Numbered from the stretch's first letter, positions 1-5,521 are shown. The stretch is 6,197 nt of DNA from Spirochaetota bacterium (GCA_029561505.1 JAKQXK010000193.1:1-6197), one strand, 5' to 3'. The notes: a model not told the origin generated them from the letters alone. A program made the numbers and translations.

Positions 1-398
1 ACCAGGGTAACTTTGGCACGCAATCTCTGAATGAATATATTGCCAACGTGGTCGGCAACGTCGGGCAGAAGGCGGCGCGTCAACTGACACCGGTCATGGT
101 AACAGCGAACAGCTATGAGCTGCAGCTGTTTAACGGCGATACCGGCTTCATCGTGAATGACGGCAAATCTGACATCGCGGTAATTGAGAGCGGCAACGAA
201 CTCAGAATTGTTCCGCTTGGGCGACTGCGACACTGGCAAATGGCCTATGCTATCACGGTGCACAAGAGCCAGGGGTCAGAATACCCTGAAGTACACATTA
301 TACATGAAGAGCGGCCGGGCGAAAAAAGCGACCACCGTCTTCTTTATACCGCGGTAACCCGCGCCCGCGAGCGCGCCATTATTCTTAACGTAAAATGA
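1..398 (+). CDS. recD: RecD-type exodeoxyribonuclease V alpha subunit, C-terminal part
   Basis: This is the last 131 residues of a superfamily 1B DNA helicase; the reading frame is open from base 3, so the gene starts outside the window. Visible motifs are those of the RecD C-terminal helicase domain: an FNGDTG segment at about 129-146, the VHKSQGSEY motif at 258-284, which in this family couples ATP hydrolysis to DNA movement, and the YTAVTRAR motif at 345-368, which carries the arginine finger. In known bacteria RecD is the fast 5'-3' helicase of the RecBCD nuclease that processes double-strand breaks. The stop is TGA at 396-398. The next gene is convergent and ends only 52 bp away. Without the N-terminus I cannot tell RecBCD-type RecD from a stand-alone RecD2; the motifs fit both. 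An internal GTG at 48 is not a start, since homology continues upstream of it. Confidence 0.88.
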   Translation, partial: QGNFGTQSLNEYIANVVGNVGQKAARQLTPVMVTANSYELQLFNGDTGFIVNDGKSDIAVIESGNELRIVPLGRLRHWQMAYAITVHKSQGSEYPEVHIIHEERPGEKSDHRLLYTAVTRARERAIILNVK

Positions 399-402
399 GG
401 GC

Positions 403-433
403 AAAAAAAAAGCACGCACCTTGCGGTGCGTGC
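403..433 (-). terminator. Rho-independent terminator of the OmpA-like operon
   Basis: A perfect 9-bp stem (GCACGCACC at 412-420 and GGTGCGTGC at 425-433) encloses a TTGC loop. On the minus strand it is followed at once by nine T (A tract 403-411 on the plus strand). It lies 18 bp past the stop of the minus-strand gene. On the plus strand no T tract follows, so it is not a proper terminator for the incoming recD, although the hairpin may still protect that mRNA end. Confidence 0.92.
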
Positions 434-450
434 CCCTCAGCGAAAAGTAA

Positions 451-1164
451 TTACTTCGCTTTAACGCCGTCGAGGGTCACTTCAACGGAGTCTTTGCCCT
501 TCTTGGTGACCACTTCGATGCGACCCGCATCGATACCCTTGACGATCAGGGCATCTTTAACACTCGCACCGTATTTAGCAGCAAGTTCATCGTTCTTGCC
601 TTTTGCCACGAGTTGAATTTTCACTTCTTTTTGCACCGACAAGATCGGCGCCATGTCGGCAATTTTGCCCTGCATGTCATCGCTCAGCGCCGGTACGTCG
701 TCTACCTTGGGTGCGCGCTTAATGTTATAGAGCGCCTTCAGGTCATACGTGCCAGAAAACACGGGGCTCGCACCCTTGCGTCTGAGGCCCGCGCCTTTCA
801 GGGTCGGCACAACACTTTCGAGCGCCTTGCCCGAAGCCAGCGCTTCAAGGTTATCGCGCTCTGCTTTTGCCAGAAGACCACGACCGATGCTCATTTTCGC
901 AAAGTTTGTTGAGAGAATCGCGTAGAAACTCGCTTTGTCGTATTCGCTGTCGTTCAGAAAATTCTGCGCCTTTGTGAAGAAAATTCGTGCACGGTATGCG
1001 TCTTGCTCGGGAAGAAACGTCGCAAGTTCTTTGCGGGCTTCCATTGTGGCAAGCGCCTGCTTTGCATCGTCGACTTCGCGCTGTGCCTGCGCTTCTTTAA
1101 TAACACCTGCAAACGCAGGCGACACCATGCTCACAATGAGTATTGCTTTGATCCAGTTTTTCAT
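451..1164 (-). CDS. Exported protein with DUF4398-like helical domain and degenerate OmpA-like C-terminal domain
   Basis: The product is 237 residues. Residues 1-19 form a signal peptide ending in SPAFA, so the mature protein should be periplasmic. Residues 25-115 are an alanine- and charge-rich helical region resembling DUF4398 proteins. Residues 165-233 resemble the OmpA C-terminal peptidoglycan-binding fold: residues 194-211 line up without gaps with the usual helix ending in KGI, and RIEVV follows as the next strand. The domain is shortened, however. The usual GHTD...N..LS stretch is reduced to GKND directly before the helix, and the arginine of the common RA pair is replaced by Tyr198, so classic diaminopimelate binding is doubtful. 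The ATG at 1164 is supported by AAGGAG at 1170-1175 with 5 nt spacing. It lies 37 bp behind the lipoprotein gene and shares its operon; the terminator at 433-403 follows. Specific role unknown. Confidence 0.8.
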   Translation of the reverse strand: MKNWIKAILIVSMVSPAFAGVIKEAQAQREVDDAKQALATMEARKELATFLPEQDAYRARIFFTKAQNFLNDSEYDKASFYAILSTNFAKMSIGRGLLAKAERDNLEALASGKALESVVPTLKGAGLRRKGASPVFSGTYDLKALYNIKRAPKVDDVPALSDDMQGKIADMAPILSVQKEVKIQLVAKGKNDELAAKYGASVKDALIVKGIDAGRIEVVTKKGKDSVEVTLDGVKAK

Positions 1165-1201
1165 ATGTTCTCCTTAAATTGTGCGTATACTCTTGAAGCG
1201 C

Positions 1202-1549
1202 TTATTTCAGCCCCGCAGCACGGGTTTGCTGCAGTACCTTTGACAGTGCACAGAAAGATTTCGCCTTGATGGCAGCCGCCCAGGCAGCCTCATGCTCTTT
1301 TTCAATTTCAAATTCTTTTGCCTTATCGAGAAACTCTTTGGCTTTGCCGGTTTCGGCGCTGCCGTCTTCGCCGAGGGCGGTGTACGCCGCCTGTGCGTCT
1401 GCGATTGCCGCGTCTGCGTCAGCCTTTTCGACGCTCGAAGGATAGATTATGTCACGCGGATCGTCGGCTACCTTGCCGCTACCGCAGCCGTAACCTGCCA
1501 GAACGGCGACTGCCAGTGCAGCCAAAAGTATTTTCGTGTGTCTCATCAT
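1202..1549 (-). CDS. Small DUF4398-like lipoprotein
   Basis: The product is 115 residues when started at ATG 1549. A short basic start (MMRHTK) leads into a hydrophobic stretch and the sequence LAGYGC, with Cys at residue 22, followed by a flexible GSGK tail. This fits a lipoprotein signal peptide. The lipobox is loose, with Gly at -3 and Tyr at -2; spirochaetal lipoboxes are known to tolerate departures from the LAGC form. The mature part is a helical, alanine-, lysine- and glutamate-rich domain typical of DUF4398 proteins. Its second half (KAKEFLDKAKEF...) resembles the N-terminal domain of the next gene (YRARIFFTKAQNF...), so the two are probably related copies. It is the first gene of a two-gene operon; the second begins 37 bp downstream. 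It probably sits on the inner face of the outer membrane or in the periplasm; role unknown. A second ATG at 1546 is also possible. Confidence 0.8.
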   Translation of the reverse strand: MMRHTKILLAALAVAVLAGYGCGSGKVADDPRDIIYPSSVEKADADAAIADAQAAYTALGEDGSAETGKAKEFLDKAKEFEIEKEHEAAWAAAIKAKSFCALSKVLQQTRAAGLK

Positions 1550-1554
1550 CAAAA

Positions 1555-1559
1555 CTCCT
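1555..1559 (-). promoter_or_regulatory. Ribosome binding site that decides the lipoprotein start
   Basis: AGGAG on the minus strand lies 5 nt before ATG 1549 and 8 nt before ATG 1546. It is only 2 nt from the in-frame TTG at 1552, which is therefore unlikely to be the start. Confidence 0.75.
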
Positions 1560-1570
1560 GTATGTGGTTT

Positions 1571-1576
1571 ATTGTA
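1571..1576 (-). promoter_or_regulatory. Candidate -10 box for the lipoprotein operon
   Basis: TACAAT on the minus strand matches the sigma-70 -10 consensus at five of six positions. It would start transcription near 1564, giving a leader of about 15 nt that just holds the ribosome binding site. No good -35 hexamer is seen at 16-18 nt spacing (TCTTTA at best), so an activator or a different -10 choice (overlapping TATAGT at 1576-1581) is possible. Confidence 0.4.
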
Positions 1577-1615
1577 CTATAGCCCCAGACCCATAAAGAG
1601 GCCTTGAGGTTCCCA

Positions 1616-1631
1616 AAACTGAGTTCAGTTT
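1616..1631. repeat. Short palindrome, possible operator
   Basis: AAACTGA at 1616-1622 and TCAGTTT at 1625-1631 are exact inverted copies with a 2-nt spacer. It lies about 40 bp upstream of the candidate -10 box of the minus-strand operon, a position suited to a regulator binding site. No regulator can be named from the sequence. Confidence 0.4.
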
Positions 1632-1638
1632 GGCTCAG

Positions 1639-1697
1639 CCCTTGACCCAAGGCGAATCACAGATTATGTACGTCAAGGGAAAAGAGCTTTGTGATTC
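1639..1697. repeat. Two interleaved 8-bp inverted repeats (pseudoknot topology)
   Basis: Pair one is CCCTTGAC at 1639-1646 with GTCAAGGG at 1672-1679. Pair two is GAATCACA at 1654-1661 with TGTGATTC at 1690-1697. All arms match exactly, and they alternate (1-2-1'-2'), the arrangement of an H-type pseudoknot in RNA with connecting stretches of 7, 10 and 10 nt. CCTTG at 1640-1644 could instead pair locally with CAAGG at 1648-1652, so two exclusive folds are possible. As DNA they could equally be two operator sites. Function unknown. Confidence 0.6.
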
Positions 1698-1699
1698 AG

Positions 1700-1739
1700 G
1701 CCTGTTCGGGAACTCGCGGCGGCGAGTTCCCGAACAGGC
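1700..1739. repeat. Perfect 18-bp inverted repeat (long hairpin)
   Basis: The left arm GCCTGTTCGGGAACTCGC at 1700-1717 and the right arm at 1722-1739 are exact reverse complements, separated by a 4-nt loop (GGCG). No T tract follows on either strand, so it does not look like an intrinsic terminator. It stands 67 bp before the propeller gene and 2 nt after the interleaved repeats. It could be a dispersed palindromic repeat unit, part of a structured leader, or a protein binding site. Confidence 0.85.
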
Positions 1740-1806
1740 TCAATTCAGAACGTAAAAAATCCTCATTTTTTTCGGACTGTTGCGTGCTTTTGGGTAAGAT
1801 GCTGAT

Positions 1807-2895
1807 ATGAGGGAACAAATCGCCGGGCTTGTACAGTGCAGCGAAGCAGCCTTCGCGGGCCATGATGCTACCGATGCAAGGGCGGTCGCCGTGCGTGTTT
1901 ATGCTGCGCGCAAGCGAAGCCTCGTGCCATCGGTTGCCGTTCTGCCCGCGCTTATCGGTTGTCTTTTTCTCTCAAGTGGCATGGGCCTTATTGTCGCAGG
2001 CGGCTCTTTGCCCGTCACCCCGACGATTGAACGCGTGAGCCCTGACGGCGTCGAAACAATCTGGGAAAACCAGATCATGCCGGCGCGCGGTCGCGACTTT
2101 CACCTTACATTAGACCTGAATAACCGCCTCAGCGGAATCGACACTTGGTCGCGCCGCGTGCTTTGGCAGCAGGTATTGCCCGAGATTTCGTCGACCTCTG
2201 CACCGCTTGTTTTTGCCGACAAGAACCGCGTGCTGATCGGCGTGGCAACGACGATCGGTGCTGTTTATCTTCTCAATGCCGCAAACGGCCAGGTGGTGTG
2301 GATGCAGAACGTGAGCGATCGCATCGACGTATCGCCTTTGCAAATCAAGAACTCAATTATGACCGTCGCCTGCGCTGATGGTCGCATCTATGGTATTAAT
2401 ATCGCTGACGGTCACATTGACTACATGGTGCAGACCGATTCGAAAATTACTGCTCTCGAGCCGGTAAGTGACGGCCGCGGCGAGAATATCTACGCGATAG
2501 CCGACAAGCAGCGCGTGTTGGCGCTGAACGCCATGACAGGCGATCTGAACTGGCGGGGCGACACTTACGGCGAAGCGACGAACAGCCCATTGGTGACAAA
2601 AAATCTAGTTATCGCACCCACGTCAGACGGTGTGCTGAGCAAGCTGTGGGCATTTGACACGAGCGGCGCGCTGCGCTGGATGTCGACTTATGACCATGTG
2701 AGTTCACTCGCTTCAGCAGACGAATACATCGCCATGGCGCAGGGCAGCGTCGTGACGCTCTTGCGCGCCGACACCGGCGAAGCGGTGCACTACTGGCAGC
2801 TCAAAGAATCACCGGCGGCGCTGAAGCTTGTCGCTCAGCACGGACGTCTCATCGTGAGAACAGACAGCGGCGAAGTTCTGACAGCCCTGAACTGA
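1807..2895 (+). CDS. PQQ-repeat (BamB-like) beta-propeller protein, membrane-anchored or lipidated
   Basis: The product is 362 residues from ATG 1807. After a polar start and a basic AARKRS segment there is a hydrophobic stretch at about 39-66, then a beta-propeller with at least five PQQ_2-type blade motifs: VYLLNAANGQVVW at 153-165, IYGINIADGHIDY at 194-206, VLALNAMTGDLNW at 237-249, a LWAFDTSGALRW blade at 280-291 and VTLLRADTGEAVHYW at 316-330; LSGIDTWSRRVLW at 108-120 is a more divergent one. Such propellers act as protein-binding scaffolds in the envelope; BamB of the outer membrane assembly complex is the best-known relative. The hydrophobic stretch contains LIGC (Cys52), a good lipobox, but more hydrophobic residues follow it, so a membrane anchor is equally possible. 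The start is uncertain: ATG 1807 has no clear ribosome binding site, while GTG 1891 has AAGGGCGG upstream. It probably heads the run of plus-strand genes with plsY 48 bp downstream. Confidence 0.78.
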   Translation: MREQIAGLVQCSEAAFAGHDATDARAVAVRVYAARKRSLVPSVAVLPALIGCLFLSSGMGLIVAGGSLPVTPTIERVSPDGVETIWENQIMPARGRDFHLTLDLNNRLSGIDTWSRRVLWQQVLPEISSTSAPLVFADKNRVLIGVATTIGAVYLLNAANGQVVWMQNVSDRIDVSPLQIKNSIMTVACADGRIYGINIADGHIDYMVQTDSKITALEPVSDGRGENIYAIADKQRVLALNAMTGDLNWRGDTYGEATNSPLVTKNLVIAPTSDGVLSKLWAFDTSGALRWMSTYDHVSSLASADEYIAMAQGSVVTLLRADTGEAVHYWQLKESPAALKLVAQHGRLIVRTDSGEVLTALN

Positions 2896-2943
2896 CAGAT
2901 TTCAAATCTCTTGACGCCGCGCCCCTGATCGGCACTCGCCTCT

Positions 2944-3591
2944 GTGGATTCTGCAACCCTTGCCTGCGTCATCGCCGGCGCCTATCTCTGCGGCTCTATA
3001 CCAACTGCTTACCTTGCAGGTTATGCAATTAAGCGGGTCGACATTCGGCAATTTGGCTCGGGAAACGTCGGCGCTTCGAATGCCATGCGGTTGCTCGGCA
3101 AAGGTTGGGGCATAGCCATTTTGCTCTTTGATGCCGTGAAAGGCCTGGTTCCCGTCGTGCTCGTGCAGCATGTGTATTTGACGGGCGATGCAGGCGTGCA
3201 ACACTACGCGATCGCTGCTGCTTTAGCGGCTTTAGTCGGGCACGTATTTCCCGTGTGGCTCAGGTTTCGCGGCGGTAAGGGTGTCGCAACGGGCCTCGGT
3301 GTCATGACGGCGCTTTTACCCCTCGCCGTCGCGATTGCGCTGCCGGTCTTCATTACGGTTGTGGCGGTTTCGCGGTTTATCTCGCTCGGGTCGATAACTG
3401 CGGCGGCTTTGTTGCCGGGTTTTTTTTTCATTAACCACACCCTGCCCGCAGACGCTGAACTCTTTGTGTTCGTTTGTACGGCGTGCATTTTTGTGATTTA
3501 CAAGCATAAGTCTAATATCAGGCGTATCATCGCGGGTGAAGAAAATCGCCTGGGTGAGAAGCGGGCCGATTCGCCTGCCAAACCTGTGTGA
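2944..3591 (+). CDS. plsY: Acyl-phosphate:glycerol-3-phosphate acyltransferase PlsY
   Basis: PlsY is an integral inner-membrane enzyme that moves the acyl group from acyl-phosphate (made by PlsX) to glycerol-3-phosphate, giving lysophosphatidate, the first step of phospholipid synthesis. The 215-residue product has all the signature segments: GSIPTAYLAG at 17-26, GSGNVGASNAMR at 38-49 (phosphate-binding loop), GHVFPVWLRFRGGKGVAT at 99-116 (second binding loop), and near the end HKSNIRRIIAGEENRLG at 188-204. Hydrophobic stretches between them fit the family's membrane topology, and the length is usual. The start is GTG 2944: an in-frame TGA at 2926-2928 excludes a much longer form, and the family N-terminus fits. 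No clear ribosome binding site precedes it, so translation may be weak or coupled to the propeller gene ending 48 bp upstream. A run of nine T at 3420-3428 lies in the coding sequence. Confidence 0.95.
   Translation: MDSATLACVIAGAYLCGSIPTAYLAGYAIKRVDIRQFGSGNVGASNAMRLLGKGWGIAILLFDAVKGLVPVVLVQHVYLTGDAGVQHYAIAAALAALVGHVFPVWLRFRGGKGVATGLGVMTALLPLAVAIALPVFITVVAVSRFISLGSITAAALLPGFFFINHTLPADAELFVFVCTACIFVIYKHKSNIRRIIAGEENRLGEKRADSPAKPV
3401..3428 (+). other. Terminator-like hairpin plus T tract inside plsY
   Basis: CGGCGGC at 3401-3407 can pair with GTTGCCG at 3411-3417 (seven pairs, two of them G-U) around a TTT loop, followed by GG and nine T (3420-3428). The shape is that of an intrinsic terminator but it lies within codons for about residues 153-162 of PlsY. 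It may be chance; it could also reduce read-through to the genes downstream or be a slippage site. Confidence 0.35.
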
Positions 3592-3600
3592 CCGCAGATA

Positions 3601-3606
3601 AAGGAG
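3601..3606 (+). promoter_or_regulatory. Ribosome binding site that decides the start at 3612
   Basis: AAGGAG lies 5 nt before ATG 3612. This favours that ATG over the in-frame GTG at 3588, which overlaps the end of plsY and would add eight polar residues before the signal peptide. Confidence 0.8.
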
Positions 3607-3611
3607 TATCC

Positions 3612-3995
3612 ATGAAAAAGCAATTATTGACTATAGCGCTCGTGTGCGCAGGTGCCGCATCACTCTCGGCCGGCCCGATTCGCGATGAGTTTTTTAAAAC
3701 CCGCGAAGATATCGAAAAAAGCAAAGATACCCCTGAATCGCGCAAACAATTTCTTGAAACGAACATTCAACGCTCACTGCGTCGCCTGCTCGTGCGCTAT
3801 TATTCTTACCAGACTCCCGAGAAGGTGAAGGTCTCGGCTTCTAACTATGAGCAATCAGAAAAAGACAAGCTGACCTATTATTTCAAATTCGAAGAGTATG
3901 TGGGTTTCTTCACGTTCTCGAACGACCCTGAATATTATTACGCCGTACCCCGTGATGAGAAAATCATCACGAAACCCAAAGCCGGCGCTAACTGA
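3612..3995 (+). CDS. Small secreted protein of unknown function
   Basis: I do not recognise this protein. It has 127 residues. Residues 1-20 are a clear signal peptide (MKK, a hydrophobic core, then SLSA before GPIRDE), with no cysteine at the cleavage site, so it should be a soluble periplasmic or secreted protein. The mature part begins with a highly charged, probably helical segment (about 24-62, rich in Lys, Arg and Glu). It then changes to an aromatic-rich half, with Tyr/Phe clusters at 63-66, 89-100 and 108-110, likely beta-structured. The tail is basic and short. The start is set by AAGGAG at 3601-3606. It follows the plsY stop by 20 bp and is probably co-transcribed with it; a hairpin lies 16 bp after its stop. 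The strong ribosome binding site suggests it is made in larger amounts than its neighbours. No catalytic motif is visible. Confidence 0.8.
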   Translation: MKKQLLTIALVCAGAASLSAGPIRDEFFKTREDIEKSKDTPESRKQFLETNIQRSLRRLLVRYYSYQTPEKVKVSASNYEQSEKDKLTYYFKFEEYVGFFTFSNDPEYYYAVPRDEKIITKPKAGAN

Positions 3996-4011
3996 TAACC
4001 GATTAACCACC

Positions 4012-4036
4012 ACAGCGGGGGCTTTTCCCGCTGTTT
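4012..4036 (+). terminator. Hairpin between the secreted-protein gene and cutA, possible weak terminator
   Basis: ACAGCGGG at 4012-4019 pairs exactly with CCCGCTGT at 4027-4034 (8 bp) around a 7-nt loop. Only three T (4034-4036) follow, then GATTTG, so termination would be weak. The hairpin ends 5 nt before the TTG start of cutA and may instead, or also, affect translation of that gene. Confidence 0.5.
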
Positions 4037-4039
4037 GAT

Positions 4040-4393
4040 TTGAAACCAAAAAGTTATCCCGTTATTCTGCTGAGTGCGCTGCCCGACCTGGCGTCTGCCG
4101 AAGAACTGGCGGATGCACTCGTCGGCGCACACCTTGCCGCCTGCGTGAACATTTTTCCCGAAATGCGTTCGGTCTATTTCTGGCAAGGTGAGATCGTGCG
4201 CGAAAAAGAAGTGAAGATTTTCGTGAAAACGTCATCAGAAGTTTCAGCAGCGGCTATCGCATTCATTAAGGCGAGACATCCTTATTCTGTGCCTGAAATT
4301 ACCACAATCGGCCAAAGCGGCGGTGTCGACATGCACCCTGACTATTGGGCGTGGCTTTCAGCTTACGTCGGCTCGGCTGCAAAAACCAGATAA
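4040..4393 (+). CDS. cutA: CutA1-family divalent ion tolerance protein
   Basis: CutA is a small, very stable cytoplasmic trimer with a PII-like ferredoxin fold, found in nearly all kingdoms. It was linked to copper and other divalent metal tolerance in E. coli, but its real function is not settled. The 117-residue product shows the family pattern: LAACVNIFP at 32-40, the SVYFWQGEI segment at 44-52, KT at 63-64, HPYSVPEI at 80-87 and the YWAWL segment at 102-106. The length is normal if translation starts at TTG 4040, which places the first strand (YPVILLSA) at residues 6-13 as usual. No ATG or GTG and no clear ribosome binding site is present, and an 8-bp hairpin ends just upstream, so expression may be low or structure-controlled. 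It converges with the DUF1574 gene across a 12-bp gap with no terminator. Confidence 0.92.
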   Translation: MKPKSYPVILLSALPDLASAEELADALVGAHLAACVNIFPEMRSVYFWQGEIVREKEVKIFVKTSSEVSAAAIAFIKARHPYSVPEITTIGQSGGVDMHPDYWAWLSAYVGSAAKTR

Positions 4394-4405
4394 AGCGGGT
4401 CGCAT

Positions 4406-5521
4406 TTACCAGAAACCAAGGCGCCCCAGAAGGTGGTGCATAATTTCGGGTGTGCAGCGCGTTGAATAATGGCTCGCGTCAGACCAGTATTTGCACTTAT
4501 AGTCAGATTGCGTCGCGTAGTGAAATTTCACACTGCCGCCGGGCAACTCTTTGGCATACTTTTCGACTGCCGGCGCATAAGGGGTTTTGTCGAGCACCCA
4601 GCTTAGCTCTTCATGAACGAAAGGTTTATAGAGCAACAGCGGTACATTTTTTTCGCGCGCCATTTTTACGATGCGGCGCAGCGATTCATCCATGAGTGGG
4701 TCGACCGCAAAAATCTTGTAGTTGCCTTCGTACATCGTGAGAAACTGGCCGATGCGCTCGTCGCGCAGCTTGCCCGTCAGGTCTGAATCAAGATAGTCTT
4801 TATAGCTGCGGACATATTTCTCGAAAATCGAATATTGCGGGCGTTCGTTCTGGGGCCTGGCGCGATAGTCGCTGATCGCCAGTTCAGGTCGCGGCTTCAG
4901 CGCATAACCAGCGAACAATAACCGCGCCCGCGCCTCTTCTGAAACAGATTTTTTACCGAATTTTTCGAGCAGACGGTAATAATCATAATCGTATTCATCG
5001 CTGAAGATAAACTCTGATTTTCCGTGGTTGTTTCTGTGTTCGAGTTCGAGCAGCTCTGGCCCCAGCTCAAAAATAATCGCATCGGGAATCAGGTTCTGCC
5101 GCCACAGCCGTTCGACGCCATGGTAATACGCGACCATTTGCGCGCCGACCTGTGCATAAACGAGAAACTGCGTTTCGAGAATTTGCTCGCGCTGCGGCTT
5201 CGCCAGATATTCTGAAATACTGGTCTCTTGTTTCAAGAGGTTGAAGCGCTCAGAACGCGAGCTGCCGAAGACCAGCACCGTTCGGCACGCCTTGCCGCAA
5301 TGCGGCAGCGTACCGTTCTTCTTTGCGGTGAAACTCGCTTCGTTGTCAAGCCTGATGCGCGCCGTTTCGCTGAGCTGAATGCCCGAACCTTCGATCGCAC
5401 CAGCAGAAGATTTCCCCGTCAGCAAGAACAGCTTGTCTGCGGCAAAGAGCAGCGCGAGCAGCAGCAACGGATAATATAACCAGCGGCGGCTCATGGGTGC
5501 TTTTGAATCAGAACTGGACAT
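4406..5521 (-). CDS. DUF1574/SGNH-like membrane-anchored protein, partner of the MBOAT acyltransferase
   Basis: The product is 371 residues. A single membrane anchor lies at about 14-35, so the rest should face the periplasm. The protein resembles the Leptospira DUF1574 family and, in layout, DltD/AlgX-type SGNH proteins: VLVFGSSRSERF at 83-94 would carry the nucleophile serine (S87 or S88), VYAQVGAQMVAYY at 121-133 follows, FELGPELLELE at 151-161 is a middle block, and SDASH at 347-351 gives the D-x-x-H catalytic pair (D348, H351). Such proteins take or transfer acyl groups delivered across the membrane by an MBOAT protein. The start ATG 5521 lies inside the MBOAT gene, overlapping its end by 14 nt, with GAGG 9 nt upstream, which indicates translational coupling. 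Cysteines at 75/79 and 343/356 could form disulfides. The substrate cannot be read from the sequence. Family assignment is from memory of motifs, not a search. Confidence 0.75.
   Translation of the reverse strand: MSSSDSKAPMSRRWLYYPLLLLALLFAADKLFLLTGKSSAGAIEGSGIQLSETARIRLDNEASFTAKKNGTLPHCGKACRTVLVFGSSRSERFNLLKQETSISEYLAKPQREQILETQFLVYAQVGAQMVAYYHGVERLWRQNLIPDAIIFELGPELLELEHRNNHGKSEFIFSDEYDYDYYRLLEKFGKKSVSEEARARLLFAGYALKPRPELAISDYRARPQNERPQYSIFEKYVRSYKDYLDSDLTGKLRDERIGQFLTMYEGNYKIFAVDPLMDESLRRIVKMAREKNVPLLLYKPFVHEELSWVLDKTPYAPAVEKYAKELPGGSVKFHYATQSDYKCKYWSDASHYSTRCTPEIMHHLLGRLGFW

Noticed and set aside
395..616. Open frame on the plus strand overlapping the OmpA-like gene, starting in the recD stop (ATGA)
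   Set aside because: It is the reverse strand of a well-supported gene plus its terminator, has no ribosome binding site and the protein resembles nothing; the ATGA overlap is chance.
1550..1552. TTG as start of the lipoprotein gene
   Set aside because: It would be only 2 nt from AGGAG; ATG 1549 or 1546 has proper spacing.
613..1582. Several plus-strand open frames opposite the two minus-strand envelope genes
   Set aside because: The minus-strand genes have signal peptides, ribosome binding sites and a terminator; the opposite frames have arginine/cysteine-rich nonsense composition.
1642..1670. Plus-strand sigma-70 promoter TTGACC - 17 nt - TATGTA
   Set aside because: The -35 is good but the -10 matches at only three positions, and the TTGAC is explained by the inverted repeat; not strong enough to list as a promoter.
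1700..1739. Long hairpin as an intrinsic terminator
   Set aside because: No T tract directly follows on either strand, and both flanking genes start rather than end here.
2897..2909. AGATTT-C-AAATCT palindrome after the propeller gene
   Set aside because: Only 6 bp with a 1-nt centre; too short to fold as RNA and without context for an operator.
3588..3611. GTG 3588 as start of the small secreted protein
   Set aside because: ATG 3612 has AAGGAG at 5 nt and begins a normal signal peptide with MKK; the longer form puts polar residues in front.
4897..5479. Open frames opposite and alongside the DUF1574 gene
   Set aside because: They are shadows of a gene with clear motifs and coupled start, and have no family resemblance.
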